Part shown: piece after piece, positions 5,073 to 12,227 of the stretch
Layout of the letters: each line of letters begins with the position of its first letter
How positions within the stretch are numbered: position 1 is the first letter of the stretch
Source: DATGKR01 sp035294565
GTDB lineage: Bacteria > Actinomycetota > Acidimicrobiia > Acidimicrobiales > Palsa-688
Assembly: GCA_035294565.1 (NCBI GenBank)
Contig: DATGKR010000079.1
Span: forward strand, 1 to 12,227
Direction: 5' to 3'
DNA: 12,227 nucleotides
The notes under the pieces: model-generated
Told to the model about the DNA's origin: nothing
The model's input: the letters and a program-made list of their open reading frames with translations, nothing else
Databases searched by the model: none
Made by a program: the position numbers and the translations under genes

Positions 5073-6062
5073 ATGAACGTGACCGTTCTCGGCGCGGGCT
5101 CGTGGGGCACGACCGTCGCTAGCTTGACGACAGCGCTCAACCCTACGGTCCTCTGGGCGCGCAACCCCGACGTGGCGGCAGAGGTCAACGGCGAGCACAC
5201 CAACTCCGCCTACCTGCCCGGGGCGACCCTGCCGCGTCGGCTCCGCTGCACGTCCGACCTGGAGGAGGCCGTCCGCGAGGCGGATGTGGTCGTCGTAGGT
5301 GTGCCCTCGAAAGGCTTCCGCTCCACCCTCGAGGAGGCCCGGCGCTGGATCCGCCCGTGGATACCGGTGGTCAGCCTGACCAAGGGCTTCGAGGGAGGCA
5401 GCCTCCTGCGGATGACCCAGGTCGTCGAGGAGCTCCTCCCCGGCCACCCGGCGGCGGCGCTCACAGGGCCCAACCTCGCCCGGGAGATCATGGCCGGCCA
5501 GGCAGCCGCGAGCGTGATAGCCACCGACGACCAGAGCGTCGCCGCCGCCCTGCAGAAGATCCTCCGCCACAAGCTGTTCCGCGTCTACCGCCACCACGAC
5601 GTCATCGGCTGCGAGGTCGGAGGAGCCCTGAAGAACGTCATCGCGATCGCCGCGGGCATCGCCGAGGGGCTCGGCGTGGGCGACAACACGAGGGCCGCGG
5701 TGATGACGAGAGGCCTCGCCGAGCTCACCCGGTTGGGCGTCGCCATGGGTGCAGAGGCGCAGACGTTGTCCGGCCTGGCCGGGATGGGGGACCTGGTGGC
5801 GACCTGCATGAGCCCCTACAGCCGGAACCGCACGGTCGGCGAGATGCTCGGGCGCGGCAAATCGCTCGCCGAGATCCTCGGCGGGATGCAGATGGTGGCC
5901 GAGGGGGTCGGCACGGCGCGCCTGGCGCTCGACCTGGCGTCGAGATACGGGGTGGACCTGCCGATCTGCGAGGAGATCCACAAGGTGGTCACGGGAGCGC
6001 AGAAGCCCCTCGACGCCTACCGGGGGCTGCGCAACCCCGGCCACGAGCTCGACCCCGGCTGA
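5073..6062 (+). CDS. gpsA: Glycerol-3-phosphate dehydrogenase [NAD(P)+]
   Basis: GpsA reduces dihydroxyacetone phosphate to sn-glycerol 3-phosphate, the backbone for phospholipids, in the cytoplasm. The 329 residues start with the Rossmann motif VLGAGSWGTTVA (about 5-16). VVGVPSKGF, SLTKGFEG and LTGPNLAREIMAG follow. The C-terminal domain includes EVGGALKNVIAIAAGIAEGLG with the catalytic lysine, DNTRAAVMTRGL, and GLAGMGDL. Length and motif order are normal. The ATG at 5073 places the Rossmann motif at the proper distance from the N terminus. The same frame stays open back into tnpB, but that extension is IS sequence. The insertion lies directly upstream, so the native promoter may have been displaced and expression may depend on read-through from tnpB or on sequence in the IS end. 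The 3' end overlaps the convergent bluB-cobT gene by 46 bp. Confidence 0.95.
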   Translation: MNVTVLGAGSWGTTVASLTTALNPTVLWARNPDVAAEVNGEHTNSAYLPGATLPRRLRCTSDLEEAVREADVVVVGVPSKGFRSTLEEARRWIRPWIPVVSLTKGFEGGSLLRMTQVVEELLPGHPAAALTGPNLAREIMAGQAAASVIATDDQSVAAALQKILRHKLFRVYRHHDVIGCEVGGALKNVIAIAAGIAEGLGVGDNTRAAVMTRGLAELTRLGVAMGAEAQTLSGLAGMGDLVATCMSPYSRNRTVGEMLGRGKSLAEILGGMQMVAEGVGTARLALDLASRYGVDLPICEEIHKVVTGAQKPLDAYRGLRNPGHELDPG

Positions 6063-7852
6063 GCCTGGGGGAAAGCGCCGGGAGGGGCGGGGGGCGCGAC
6101 GCCGGGGGCGGTGCGGGCGGAGGAGAGCCGCAGCTGCAGGGCTTGGCGGATGAGCCCGACCGCCAGGGCGGCCCCGACCCCCTCGCCGGCGCGCAGGCGC
6201 AGGTCGAGGAGCGGCTCGAGACCGAGGGCGCCGAGCACCGCTGGGTGCCCCGGCTCGCGGCTGCGCTGGCCGGCTATCAGGTGGGCGCCGGCGGCGGGCT
6301 CGAGCCTCACCGCTGCCAGGGCGGCCACCGAGGTCGCCAGGCCGTCGAGCACCACCACGGAGCCCGCCGCGGCAGCCCCGAGGACCACGCCGGCCAGCAC
6401 GGCCAGCTCACCGCCACCGAGGGCCGCGAGGAGCCTGAGCGGGTCCGCCTCGCGGCCGGCCCGGGCCACGGCCCGCCGGACCACCTGCCTCTTGGCGTCG
6501 AGGATCGCCGAGTCCGACCCGGCCCCCAGGCCGACGAGTCCCCCGGGGTCGGCGCCGGTGAGCGCCGCGGCGAGGGCGGCGGCGACCGTGGTGTTGGCCA
6601 CACCCACCTCGCCGAGCACGACGACCTCCGCCCCGAGACACCCGGCGAGGTCGGCGCCGCCTTCGAGGAGCCTCTCGGCGTCGCTGGCAGCCAACCCGTC
6701 GCCCGAGACGAGGTCGCCTCTGGGTGCTTCGGGCCGGATCGCCAGCGCCCCCTCGAGGGGGCCGCCGTCCACCCCGGCGTCGACGACGACCAGCTCCAGG
6801 CCGGCGGAACCCGCGGCGACCGCTCCGTAGGACTGGCCGGCGACGGCCGCCTCGGCGACTGTTCGGGTGACTCCGGTCGGGTAGGCGGAGACGCCAAGCG
6901 CGGCGACGGGGTGGTCGGCGGCGGCCAGGACAGCCACCTGAGGGCCTCGACCCAGGCCGGAAGGCCGCACCGCCAGCAGTCGGTCGAGGGCACGGTCCAG
7001 CGCTCCCAGCGAGCCGGGGGGGGTGAGCAGGGCGTCCCCGGTGTCGCGGGCCGAGACGAACGCGGCCTGCGTCGGAGGTCCAAGGCGGGCGGTCGGCGGA
7101 CCCAGGCGCGAAGGCGGCGGGCTCGGAGCGGCCGATGTCCAGGCTTCGCGGATGATCACCTCTTCGGGGGCCATCCGCTTCGACCAGCCCCGGCGTTCGA
7201 GACCGGGGGACGGGGGCCTTTCGTCGGGCCATCCCACGCACAGCCACCCGAGGGTGGCCACACCCTCGGGCGCACCTACCAGCCCCTCCAGCGCGGCCGG
7301 CTCGAACAGCGTCACCCAGCCGACCCCGAGCCCCTCCGCCCGGGCGGTGAGCCACAGGTTCTGGATGGCGCAGGCGCACGACCACATGTCGGCGTCGGCG
7401 AAGGTGGCCCTCCCGAGGACGCCGGCCGGCGGGCTGCGCCGGTCGCAGCAGACGACCAGGCCCACCGGGGCTTCCCTGATCCCCTCCAGGTCCAGGTCGA
7501 GCAGGTGCCGGCCCGACTCGGGGTCCATCTGCGCCGCCTGGGCGAGGCGCGCCTCGTCTGCCATCACCGCCGCCCGGGCGCGCGTCGCCGGATCCCGCAC
7601 CACCACGAACCGCCAGGGCTGCGAATGGCCGACGGAGGGCCCCGCGTGGGCCGCCTCGATCAACCTGAGGACCAGGGCGTCGTCCACCGGGTCGGCGCGG
7701 AAGCGCCTGATGTCGCGGCGGGCGTGGACGACCCGCTGCAGCGACAGCCGGTCGGTTTCGGGGAACGCCCAGCCGTCGGGCCGGGCGGCCCGCTCGGCGG
7801 CGCTGGTCCTGTCGCCGACCGTGGGCACCGGGCGGGGCCAGACAGGCTGCAC
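6017..7852 (-). CDS. bluB-cobT: BluB-CobT fusion: 5,6-dimethylbenzimidazole synthase / NaMN:DMB phosphoribosyltransferase
   Basis: Residues about 28-238 match BluB, the flavin-destroying nitroreductase-fold enzyme that makes 5,6-dimethylbenzimidazole from FMNH2 and O2: ARRDIRRF (44-51), HAGPSVGHSQPWRFVVVRD (69-87), FADADMWSCACAIQNLWL and GVGWVTLF. A Pro/Ser-rich linker (about 239-262) follows. Residues about 263-580 match CobT, which joins that base to nicotinate mononucleotide to form alpha-ribazole phosphate: LLTPPGSLGALDRAL, ADHPVAALGVSAYPTGVT, GEVGVANTT (414-422), SREPGH, and LRAGEGVGAALA with E557 at the catalytic Glu317 position of Salmonella CobT. The last ~30 residues are a Pro-rich tail that overlaps gpsA. 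The start is GTG 7852; GAGGG lies close upstream. The gene is divergent from the phosphodiesterase, with 35 bp between starts. No other cobalamin genes are in view. Both domains look complete, so one polypeptide should make and activate the lower ligand. Confidence 0.9.
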   Translation of the reverse strand: MQPVWPRPVPTVGDRTSAAERAARPDGWAFPETDRLSLQRVVHARRDIRRFRADPVDDALVLRLIEAAHAGPSVGHSQPWRFVVVRDPATRARAAVMADEARLAQAAQMDPESGRHLLDLDLEGIREAPVGLVVCCDRRSPPAGVLGRATFADADMWSCACAIQNLWLTARAEGLGVGWVTLFEPAALEGLVGAPEGVATLGWLCVGWPDERPPSPGLERRGWSKRMAPEEVIIREAWTSAAPSPPPSRLGPPTARLGPPTQAAFVSARDTGDALLTPPGSLGALDRALDRLLAVRPSGLGRGPQVAVLAAADHPVAALGVSAYPTGVTRTVAEAAVAGQSYGAVAAGSAGLELVVVDAGVDGGPLEGALAIRPEAPRGDLVSGDGLAASDAERLLEGGADLAGCLGAEVVVLGEVGVANTTVAAALAAALTGADPGGLVGLGAGSDSAILDAKRQVVRRAVARAGREADPLRLLAALGGGELAVLAGVVLGAAAAGSVVVLDGLATSVAALAAVRLEPAAGAHLIAGQRSREPGHPAVLGALGLEPLLDLRLRAGEGVGAALAVGLIRQALQLRLSSARTAPGVAPPAPPGAFPQAQPGSSSWPGLRSPR

Positions 7853-7887
7853 GGCCCTCGACAGTACGCGGCGGTAGCGTCTCGCCC

Positions 7888-8673
7888 GTGAGCCCCTCCA
7901 GGTTCCCGTTCCTGGAGCACCCCGGTCCGATCGCCTTCGCCCACCGCGGGGGTGCCCTCGAAGCGCCGGAGAACAGCTGGACCTCTTTCCGCCATGCCAG
8001 GTCGCTCGGCTACGCCTACATCGAGACCGACGTGCACGCCACCCGCGACGGCGTGGTGGTGACGCTCCACGACCCAGACCTGGCCCGCACCGGCGACCGG
8101 CCGGGCCTGGTGAGGGAGATGACCTGGGCGGAGGTCTCGGCCGTGAGGCTGGCGGGCTGCACGGAAGGCGTGCCGCGCCTCGACGACGTCCTGGCCGCGT
8201 GGCCGGACCTCAAGTGGAACATCGACGCCAAGCACGACAGCGTGGTCGGCCCCTTGGTGGAGACGGTCCGCCGCTGCGGGGTGGTGGACCGGATCTGCGT
8301 CACCTCCTTCAGCGACCGGCGCACCGCCCGCATCCGCCGTGCCCTCGGGCCGGCTCTCTGCACCGCCCTGGGACCGGCGGGGACGACGGCTCTGCGCGTC
8401 GCCAGCCTTCTGGGCGGCAGGGCGTCCGAAGCGCTGGCGGCCCGCGTCGCCGGCGCCGGCGCCGCCCAGGTACCGCAGCGGCGGGGCCGGGTGACGATCG
8501 TCGACGACCGCCTGGTGTCCACCGCCCACCGGCTGGGCCTGCAGGTCCACGTCTGGACCGTCGACGACGCGCCTACCATGCGGTCGCTCCTGGACCAGGG
8601 CGTCGACGGCATCATGAGCGACCGCCCCACACTCTTGAAAGAGGTGCTCTCGGAGCGGGGCGCCTGGGCCTGA
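7888..8673 (+). CDS. Glycerophosphodiester phosphodiesterase (GDPD family)
   Basis: GDPD enzymes hydrolyse glycerophosphodiesters to glycerol 3-phosphate and an alcohol. The 261-residue protein is a TIM-barrel GDPD: AHRGG with catalytic H19, PENSWTSF, the metal ligands E46 and D48 in YIETDVHATRDG, and the second catalytic histidine in TLHDPDLARTG (H61-D62). NIDAK follows where the family usually has NIEIK. The C-terminal barrel strands include VHVWTVDD and GVDGIMSDRP. There is no signal peptide, so it is probably cytoplasmic. The start is GTG at 7888, only 35 bp from the divergent bluB-cobT start, so the two promoters must overlap each other or the coding ends. Its role may be recycling of phospholipid head groups; the exact substrate cannot be told. 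Confidence 0.9.
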   Translation: MSPSRFPFLEHPGPIAFAHRGGALEAPENSWTSFRHARSLGYAYIETDVHATRDGVVVTLHDPDLARTGDRPGLVREMTWAEVSAVRLAGCTEGVPRLDDVLAAWPDLKWNIDAKHDSVVGPLVETVRRCGVVDRICVTSFSDRRTARIRRALGPALCTALGPAGTTALRVASLLGGRASEALAARVAGAGAAQVPQRRGRVTIVDDRLVSTAHRLGLQVHVWTVDDAPTMRSLLDQGVDGIMSDRPTLLKEVLSERGAWA

Positions 8674-8748
8674 GGGCCTATCCGGCAGAAATCTTCGGAC
8701 AAAGGAGCACGGACCGGCTCATACGGAGTGCTGCCTTGGACGAGGTGC

Positions 8749-8778
8749 TTCCACCGGCCGGGTTAGCGGGGTTATGTT
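8749..8778 (+). promoter_or_regulatory. Possible promoter of the MFS transporter gene
   Basis: TATGTT at 8773-8778 resembles a -10. TTCCAC (8749-8754) lies 18 bp upstream as a weak -35. A start near 8784 would leave a leader of about 65 nt. Weak motif evidence in a 175-bp intergenic region. Confidence 0.25.
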
Positions 8779-8801
8779 GTGGCCGTCGTCACACAGGCGA
8801 C

Positions 8802-8820
8802 CCCGGCCGGGAGGGCCGGG
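8802..8820 (+). other. Small GC-rich hairpin in the leader of the MFS gene
   Basis: CCCGGCC (8802-8808) pairs with GGCCGGG (8814-8820) around a 5-base loop, 28 bases before the chosen TTG start. It might be a weak terminator for the upstream phosphodiesterase or a leader structure. No T-run follows. Confidence 0.4.
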
Positions 8821-8848
8821 CAGTCCAACAGACAACTTGGGGGTTGCA

Positions 8849-10648
8849 TTGACAACAGCCACAGCCGGCACGGCCAGGACGGGCGGGTTCTTGTCGGGCC
8901 TATGGAACCGGCAGCTCGACACCTACCCGGACACGGGTCCCCGGTTCGTCTACCTGGGCATCACGGTCCTTGCGACGATCATGCTCTACTACGAGCTCTA
9001 CGTCGGCGGGTCGGTCTCCACGCTCTTGCTGCCCGACCTGCACATGACATTCACCTTCTTCGTCTACGCCACCGCCATCGGGAACCTGCTCGGCGCGTTC
9101 GGGTCGCTCTTCGCCGGCATAACCGACCGTCTCGGCCGCACGAACCTGGTGGTGGTCGGCCTGATCATCGCGGCGGTGTTCGTCGAGTGGGTCATACCGG
9201 CTTCGACGAGCAAGTGGGAGTTCATCGCCTTCACGTTCATCGTCGGGATCATCGAGGGGATCTGCCTGGTCGCCACACCGGCGCTGATCCGCGACTTCTC
9301 CCCCCAGGTCGGCCGGGCCAGCGCCATGGGCTTTTGGACCAGCGGACCGGTGGTGGGCAGCCTCATCGTCTCGGTGGTCGCCACCAACACGATCGGCGCC
9401 AACCCGCACAACAGCTTCTGGACCCACGAGTACCACATCTGCGGCATCGCCGGCCTGGTGGTCGCAGCTATAGCCCTCGTCGGCCTGAAGGAGCTCTCGC
9501 CGGGCCTGCGCGACCAGCTCATGGTCACGATGAGGGACCGCGCCCTGATCGAGGCCAAGGCCAAGGGCATCGACATCGAGGCCAGCCTGCGCCACCCCTG
9601 GCGTCAGCTGGTCAAGCCGGACATCCTCATCTCGGCCACGGGCATCTCGGTGTTCCTGGTCATCTACTACACCTTCGTCGGCTTCGGCCTCCTCTACTAC
9701 GCCACCGTGTTCGGCTTCTCGACCAAGAACGCCAACGGCCTGCTCAACTGGAGCTGGGGGTTCGACGTCATCGCCGTCGTGCTCTTCGGCTTCCTCTCCG
9801 ACTCGGTCAGGGTACGAAAGCCGTTCATGATCGTCGGGGGCATCGGATCGGCGGTGCTGACGGTCGTGTACCTGTTGCAGGCCGGCCACCATCCCGGCTA
9901 CTACACCCTGGCCGGCCTGGCCGCCGCCCTGGCGTTCTGCCTCGGCATCGCCTACGTGCCGTGGATGGCCAGCTTCACCGAGACCGTGGAAGCCCACAAC
10001 CCGGCTCTCACGGCGACCGGCCTGGCCATCTGGGGTTGGGTCATCCGGGTCATCGTGTTCGTGTCGATCATGATCCTGCCCTCGGTCATCAACACCATGA
10101 ACCCGCTCGTCACCTACGGCACCACCGTCGCGGCCGCCGACGCCAAGTACGGCCCGGAGGTCGCCTTCGCCACCCAGCACCCGGCGGTCGTAGCCACGGC
10201 GACGAAGATCGCCCCTGAGCTGCAGGCGATAGCCGCCCACCCGGCGCTGTTCACACAGCTCGCCGCCAACCCGACTCCGGCCCTGATCGCCCAGGCCGAG
10301 GCGGCGGTGGGCCCGGCGCTGTTCGCCAAGATCGCCGCCGACCAGGCGCAGATCAAGAGCGTGCTCCCCTACTCGTCGCAGCTGTCGGCGCTGGCCGCGG
10401 CGGCCAAGGACCCGAGCTTCCAGGTGCTGGAGAAGCACGGCGCCCAGGTCGCCGCCGCCGCCAAGGCGAACCCGGGCAAGTGGCAGGACTGGTACTGGGT
10501 CTGCTTCGGCTGCATGATCTTCTTCCTCGCCACGGTCCCCCTCATGCGGGGCCGGTGGTCGCCGAAGAAGGCCCGCCAGGACGAGGAGGCGCACGAGGCG
10601 ATGGTGCAGGCCGAGATGGCCAAGCTCGGCATGACCGCCAGCGCCTGA
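8849..10648 (+). CDS. MFS transporter with a large Ala-rich loop before the last helix
   Basis: A 599-residue major facilitator superfamily permease of the cytoplasmic membrane. About twelve hydrophobic segments can be placed. The family motif after the second is GITDRLGR, and a related FLSDSVRVRK follows the eighth. Residues about 415-545, between helices 11 and 12, are a ~130-residue Ala-rich insertion with loose repeats (AAHPAL, AANPTPAL, AAKDPSF, AKANP), predicted helical and probably extracytoplasmic. The cytoplasmic C-terminal tail is charged (SPKKARQDEEAHEAM). The start is TTG at 8849 with a GGGGG run about six bases upstream; an ATG at 8774 in frame gives a non-conserved, Pro/Arg-rich leader and is less likely. 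The substrate is unknown; symport of a small organic metabolite is the general expectation. A strong hairpin follows the stop. Confidence 0.85.
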   Translation: MTTATAGTARTGGFLSGLWNRQLDTYPDTGPRFVYLGITVLATIMLYYELYVGGSVSTLLLPDLHMTFTFFVYATAIGNLLGAFGSLFAGITDRLGRTNLVVVGLIIAAVFVEWVIPASTSKWEFIAFTFIVGIIEGICLVATPALIRDFSPQVGRASAMGFWTSGPVVGSLIVSVVATNTIGANPHNSFWTHEYHICGIAGLVVAAIALVGLKELSPGLRDQLMVTMRDRALIEAKAKGIDIEASLRHPWRQLVKPDILISATGISVFLVIYYTFVGFGLLYYATVFGFSTKNANGLLNWSWGFDVIAVVLFGFLSDSVRVRKPFMIVGGIGSAVLTVVYLLQAGHHPGYYTLAGLAAALAFCLGIAYVPWMASFTETVEAHNPALTATGLAIWGWVIRVIVFVSIMILPSVINTMNPLVTYGTTVAAADAKYGPEVAFATQHPAVVATATKIAPELQAIAAHPALFTQLAANPTPALIAQAEAAVGPALFAKIAADQAQIKSVLPYSSQLSALAAAAKDPSFQVLEKHGAQVAAAAKANPGKWQDWYWVCFGCMIFFLATVPLMRGRWSPKKARQDEEAHEAMVQAEMAKLGMTASA

Positions 10649-10663
10649 GCCGCCCGCGGACAC

Positions 10664-10697
10664 CAGGAGGCCGGGTCGGCGGCGACCCGGCCTCCTG
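10664..10697. terminator. Bidirectional hairpin terminator between convergent genes
   Basis: A perfect 14-bp GC-rich stem (10664-10677 with 10684-10697) encloses a 6-base loop. It lies 15 bases after the transporter stop and 5 bases beyond the stop of the convergent epoxide hydrolase gene. There is no T-run, which is usual for high-GC actinobacteria. It can serve both strands. Confidence 0.85.
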
Positions 10698-10702
10698 CGC
10701 GC

Positions 10703-11839
10703 TCAGCGCACGGTGCGGAAGAAGCCCCGAACCTCTTCGACGAACGTGGCCGGCTGCTCGAAGGCGGCGAAGTGCCCCCCAGAGGACGGCCGCCCCCACC
10801 AGCGGATGTCGGAGAACTGGCGGGACGCCCAGCGCCGCGAGGGCCTGAAGATCTCCTTGGGGAACACCGTCGCCCCCATCGGCGTGGCGACGGGCCCGAG
10901 CGGCGGGTGCTCGAAGGACTCCCAGTACATCCGGGCGGAGGAGGCCCCTGTGGCCGGAAGCCAGTAGAGCATCACGTCGTCGAGGATCCGGTCGGCGCCG
11001 AGGGCCGCCACGGGGTCGCCTGCGGTGTCGGTCCACGACCAGAACTTCTCGAGGATCCACGCGCAAAGGCCGGCGGGCGAGTCGACGAGGGAGTACCCGA
11101 TCGTCTGCGGGCGGGTGGACTGCTGCTTGGAGTAACCCGAGTCTTTCGACATGTAGTCGTTGACCGCGGCCAGGGCCGCTTTCTCCTCCTCGGTGGGCTC
11201 GCCGTCGTCTGGGCCGGGGAAGGCGATCACCATGTTCAGGTGGATCCCCGCGACGTGCTCGGCGTCCTGCTGGGCGAGGCTGGTGGTGACCATCGCCCCC
11301 CAGTCGCCCCCCTGGGCCCCGTAGCGCCGGTAGCCGAGGCGGGCCATCAGCTCGGCCCAGGCGCGTGCCGTGCGCTCCACGCCCCAACCGGTCTCGCCCG
11401 GCTTGTCGGAGAAGGCGTAGCCGGGCAGCGACGGGACGACTACGTGGAACGCGTCCGACGCGTCGCCGCCGTGGGCCACAGGGTCGGTGAGCGGTCCGAT
11501 CACGTCCAGGAACTCGACGAACGAGCCGGGCCAGCCGTGGGTGAGGACGAGGGGCATCGCGCCGGGGTGGGGGGACGGCACGTGCACGAAGTGGATGCCC
11601 AAGCCGTCGACGATCGTCTTGTACTGGGGGAACGAGTTGAGCCTGTCCTGGCGGGCCGGCCAGTCGTAGCGCTCCGCCCAGTAGGAGCAAAGGTCCTGCA
11701 GGTAGCGGAGCGGCACCCCCTGGGACCAGTCGTCGACGGGCTGCTCCTCCGGCCATCGGGTGCGTCGCAGGCGGTCGCGGAGGTCGGTGAGGTCCTCGGG
11801 AGCCACGTCGATGCTGTACGGGCGGATGTCTTCGGCCAT
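10703..11839 (-). CDS. Epoxide hydrolase, EHN-domain (microsomal-type) alpha/beta hydrolase
   Basis: This enzyme class opens epoxides to diols through a covalent ester intermediate. The 378 residues begin with an EHN-type domain (about 4-110: PYSIDVAPEDLTDLRDRLRR, RWP, DWSQGVPLRYLQDL). The oxyanion segment is HGWPGSF (101-107). The nucleophile elbow is GGDWG with D179. The general-base histidine is H356 in GGHFAAFEQP. The acid may be E329 in FPKEIF. Length and order fit the bacterial family, whose substrates are mostly unknown. ATG 11839 starts right at the EHN domain; an upstream start at 11875 would add 12 non-conserved residues. It lies 63 bp downstream of the partial membrane protein gene in the same direction and ends at the shared terminator. 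No signal peptide or membrane anchor is seen. Confidence 0.9.
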   Translation of the reverse strand: MAEDIRPYSIDVAPEDLTDLRDRLRRTRWPEEQPVDDWSQGVPLRYLQDLCSYWAERYDWPARQDRLNSFPQYKTIVDGLGIHFVHVPSPHPGAMPLVLTHGWPGSFVEFLDVIGPLTDPVAHGGDASDAFHVVVPSLPGYAFSDKPGETGWGVERTARAWAELMARLGYRRYGAQGGDWGAMVTTSLAQQDAEHVAGIHLNMVIAFPGPDDGEPTEEEKAALAAVNDYMSKDSGYSKQQSTRPQTIGYSLVDSPAGLCAWILEKFWSWTDTAGDPVAALGADRILDDVMLYWLPATGASSARMYWESFEHPPLGPVATPMGATVFPKEIFRPSRRWASRQFSDIRWWGRPSSGGHFAAFEQPATFVEEVRGFFRTVR

Positions 11840-11902
11840 GGCCGCAGACGGTAGCTTCGCCGCCCGCGCCCCCAACCGGGCGGCGAAACGGCTCAGCTCG
11901 GC

Positions 11903-12227
11903 TCAGGCGAACGGCGGCGCCTCAAGCGGCCAGCCAGCCATCCCCCTCTGGCCACCAGGGGACTCCTCCGGGGCGGCACGCAGGGTGGCCCAGATCATCA
12001 CCGCGGCGAAAAGGGCGTATGCAGCGAGGGCGTCGAGGGTGAACCAGCCGGTGAGCTGCATGCTGATGTGCAGCCCCAGCTGGCCGGCCTGGGCGGGGCT
12101 CACCCCCAGCTCGGCGGGCGGCACCGGCTCGTCGACCTGGACGACGGCGGCGACGAGCTGGGTGGCGAGCACCAAGAGGCTGCCCACGGAAGCGGCGGCG
12201 GCCACCCCGCGGTCGCGCAGGCGGGTG
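11903..12227 (-). CDS. Small membrane protein of unknown function (5' end cut by window edge)
   Basis: I do not recognise this protein. At least 100 residues are visible, and the frame stays open to the window edge (reading TRLRDRGVAAAA), so the true start is probably outside; a GTG at 12205 is the only start-like codon inside near the edge. Two hydrophobic stretches, SVGSLLVLATQLVAAVVQV and FTLDALAAYALFAAVMIW, should be membrane helices, with a loop of about 35 residues between them. The C-terminal tail is Pro/Gly-rich and probably cytoplasmic. It precedes the epoxide hydrolase gene by 63 bp in the same direction and may share its transcript. Confidence 0.55.
   Translation of the reverse strand, partial: TRLRDRGVAAAASVGSLLVLATQLVAAVVQVDEPVPPAELGVSPAQAGQLGLHISMQLTGWFTLDALAAYALFAAVMIWATLRAAPEESPGGQRGMAGWPLEAPPFA

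Noticed and set aside
5357..7891. 844-codon open frame on the plus strand
   Set aside because: It lies opposite bluB-cobT and over the end of gpsA, is composed of Arg/Gly/Pro-rich sequence without any domain, and is a high-GC artefact of the real genes.
8900..10663. 587-codon open frame on the minus strand
   Set aside because: It is antisense to the MFS transporter. Its high Asp/Glu/Gly/Arg content is typical of a shadow frame, while the plus-strand frame has clear membrane helices.
10772..11854. 360-codon open frame on the plus strand
   Set aside because: It is antisense to the epoxide hydrolase, which has an unambiguous catalytic triad and domain order.
1..12227. CRISPR array, tRNA or rRNA gene
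   Set aside because: No regularly spaced direct repeats and no cloverleaf or rRNA-like sequence were recognised by eye on either strand; short tRNA-like folds were not computed.

Overview
The window reads as a chromosomal segment of a high-GC actinobacterium. The evidence is a SigR/RsrA-type thiol-oxidative-stress pair (the mycothiol-associated kind), a DUF2342-type zinc metalloprotease next to tilS (an arrangement I recall from mycobacteria), and strong G/C bias at third codon positions. An acidimicrobial or other deep-branching actinobacterial host would fit, but nothing here fixes the genus. No rRNA, tRNA or CRISPR array is visible.

Layout. (1) Positions 1-2741 hold a compact leftward gene set: sigR, rsrA, a small Cys/His-rich putative zinc protein, a DUF2342-type zinc metalloprotease, and tilS, which runs off the left edge. 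Gaps are short and the last two genes overlap by an ATGA. (2) About 2849-5061 is an IS607-family insertion sequence between sigR and gpsA. It has a long imperfect hairpin at its left side, a serine recombinase gene (tnpA) directly abutting tnpB, and a hairpin-rich right end that is the expected place for an omega-RNA. TnpA has Ser and Leu where the catalytic Arg and nucleophilic Ser belong. TnpB keeps its three RuvC acidic residues and its four zinc cysteines. (3) Positions 5073-6062 are gpsA, starting 28 bp after the tnpB stop. It converges on, and overlaps by 46 bp, a leftward gene that fuses a BluB domain (dimethylbenzimidazole synthase) to a CobT domain, joining two consecutive steps of lower-ligand supply for cobalamin. 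(4) Divergent from bluB-cobT, with a 35-bp gap, is a glycerophosphodiester phosphodiesterase, followed by an MFS transporter with an unusual ~130-residue Ala-rich segment before its last membrane helix. (5) A strong hairpin terminator separates the transporter from a convergent epoxide hydrolase of the EHN/microsomal type. A two-helix membrane protein cut by the right edge follows.

How the parts relate. SigR and RsrA form a redox-controlled transcription switch that probably drives its own operon; a SigR-like promoter sits at the junction with the IS. GpsA and the phosphodiesterase both touch glycerol 3-phosphate but are not an operon. The most unusual points are the IS607 element with an apparently dead recombinase and intact TnpB nuclease, inserted so that its predicted guide would be the gpsA start region; the coincidence of its left end with the sigR promoter; and the BluB-CobT fusion.
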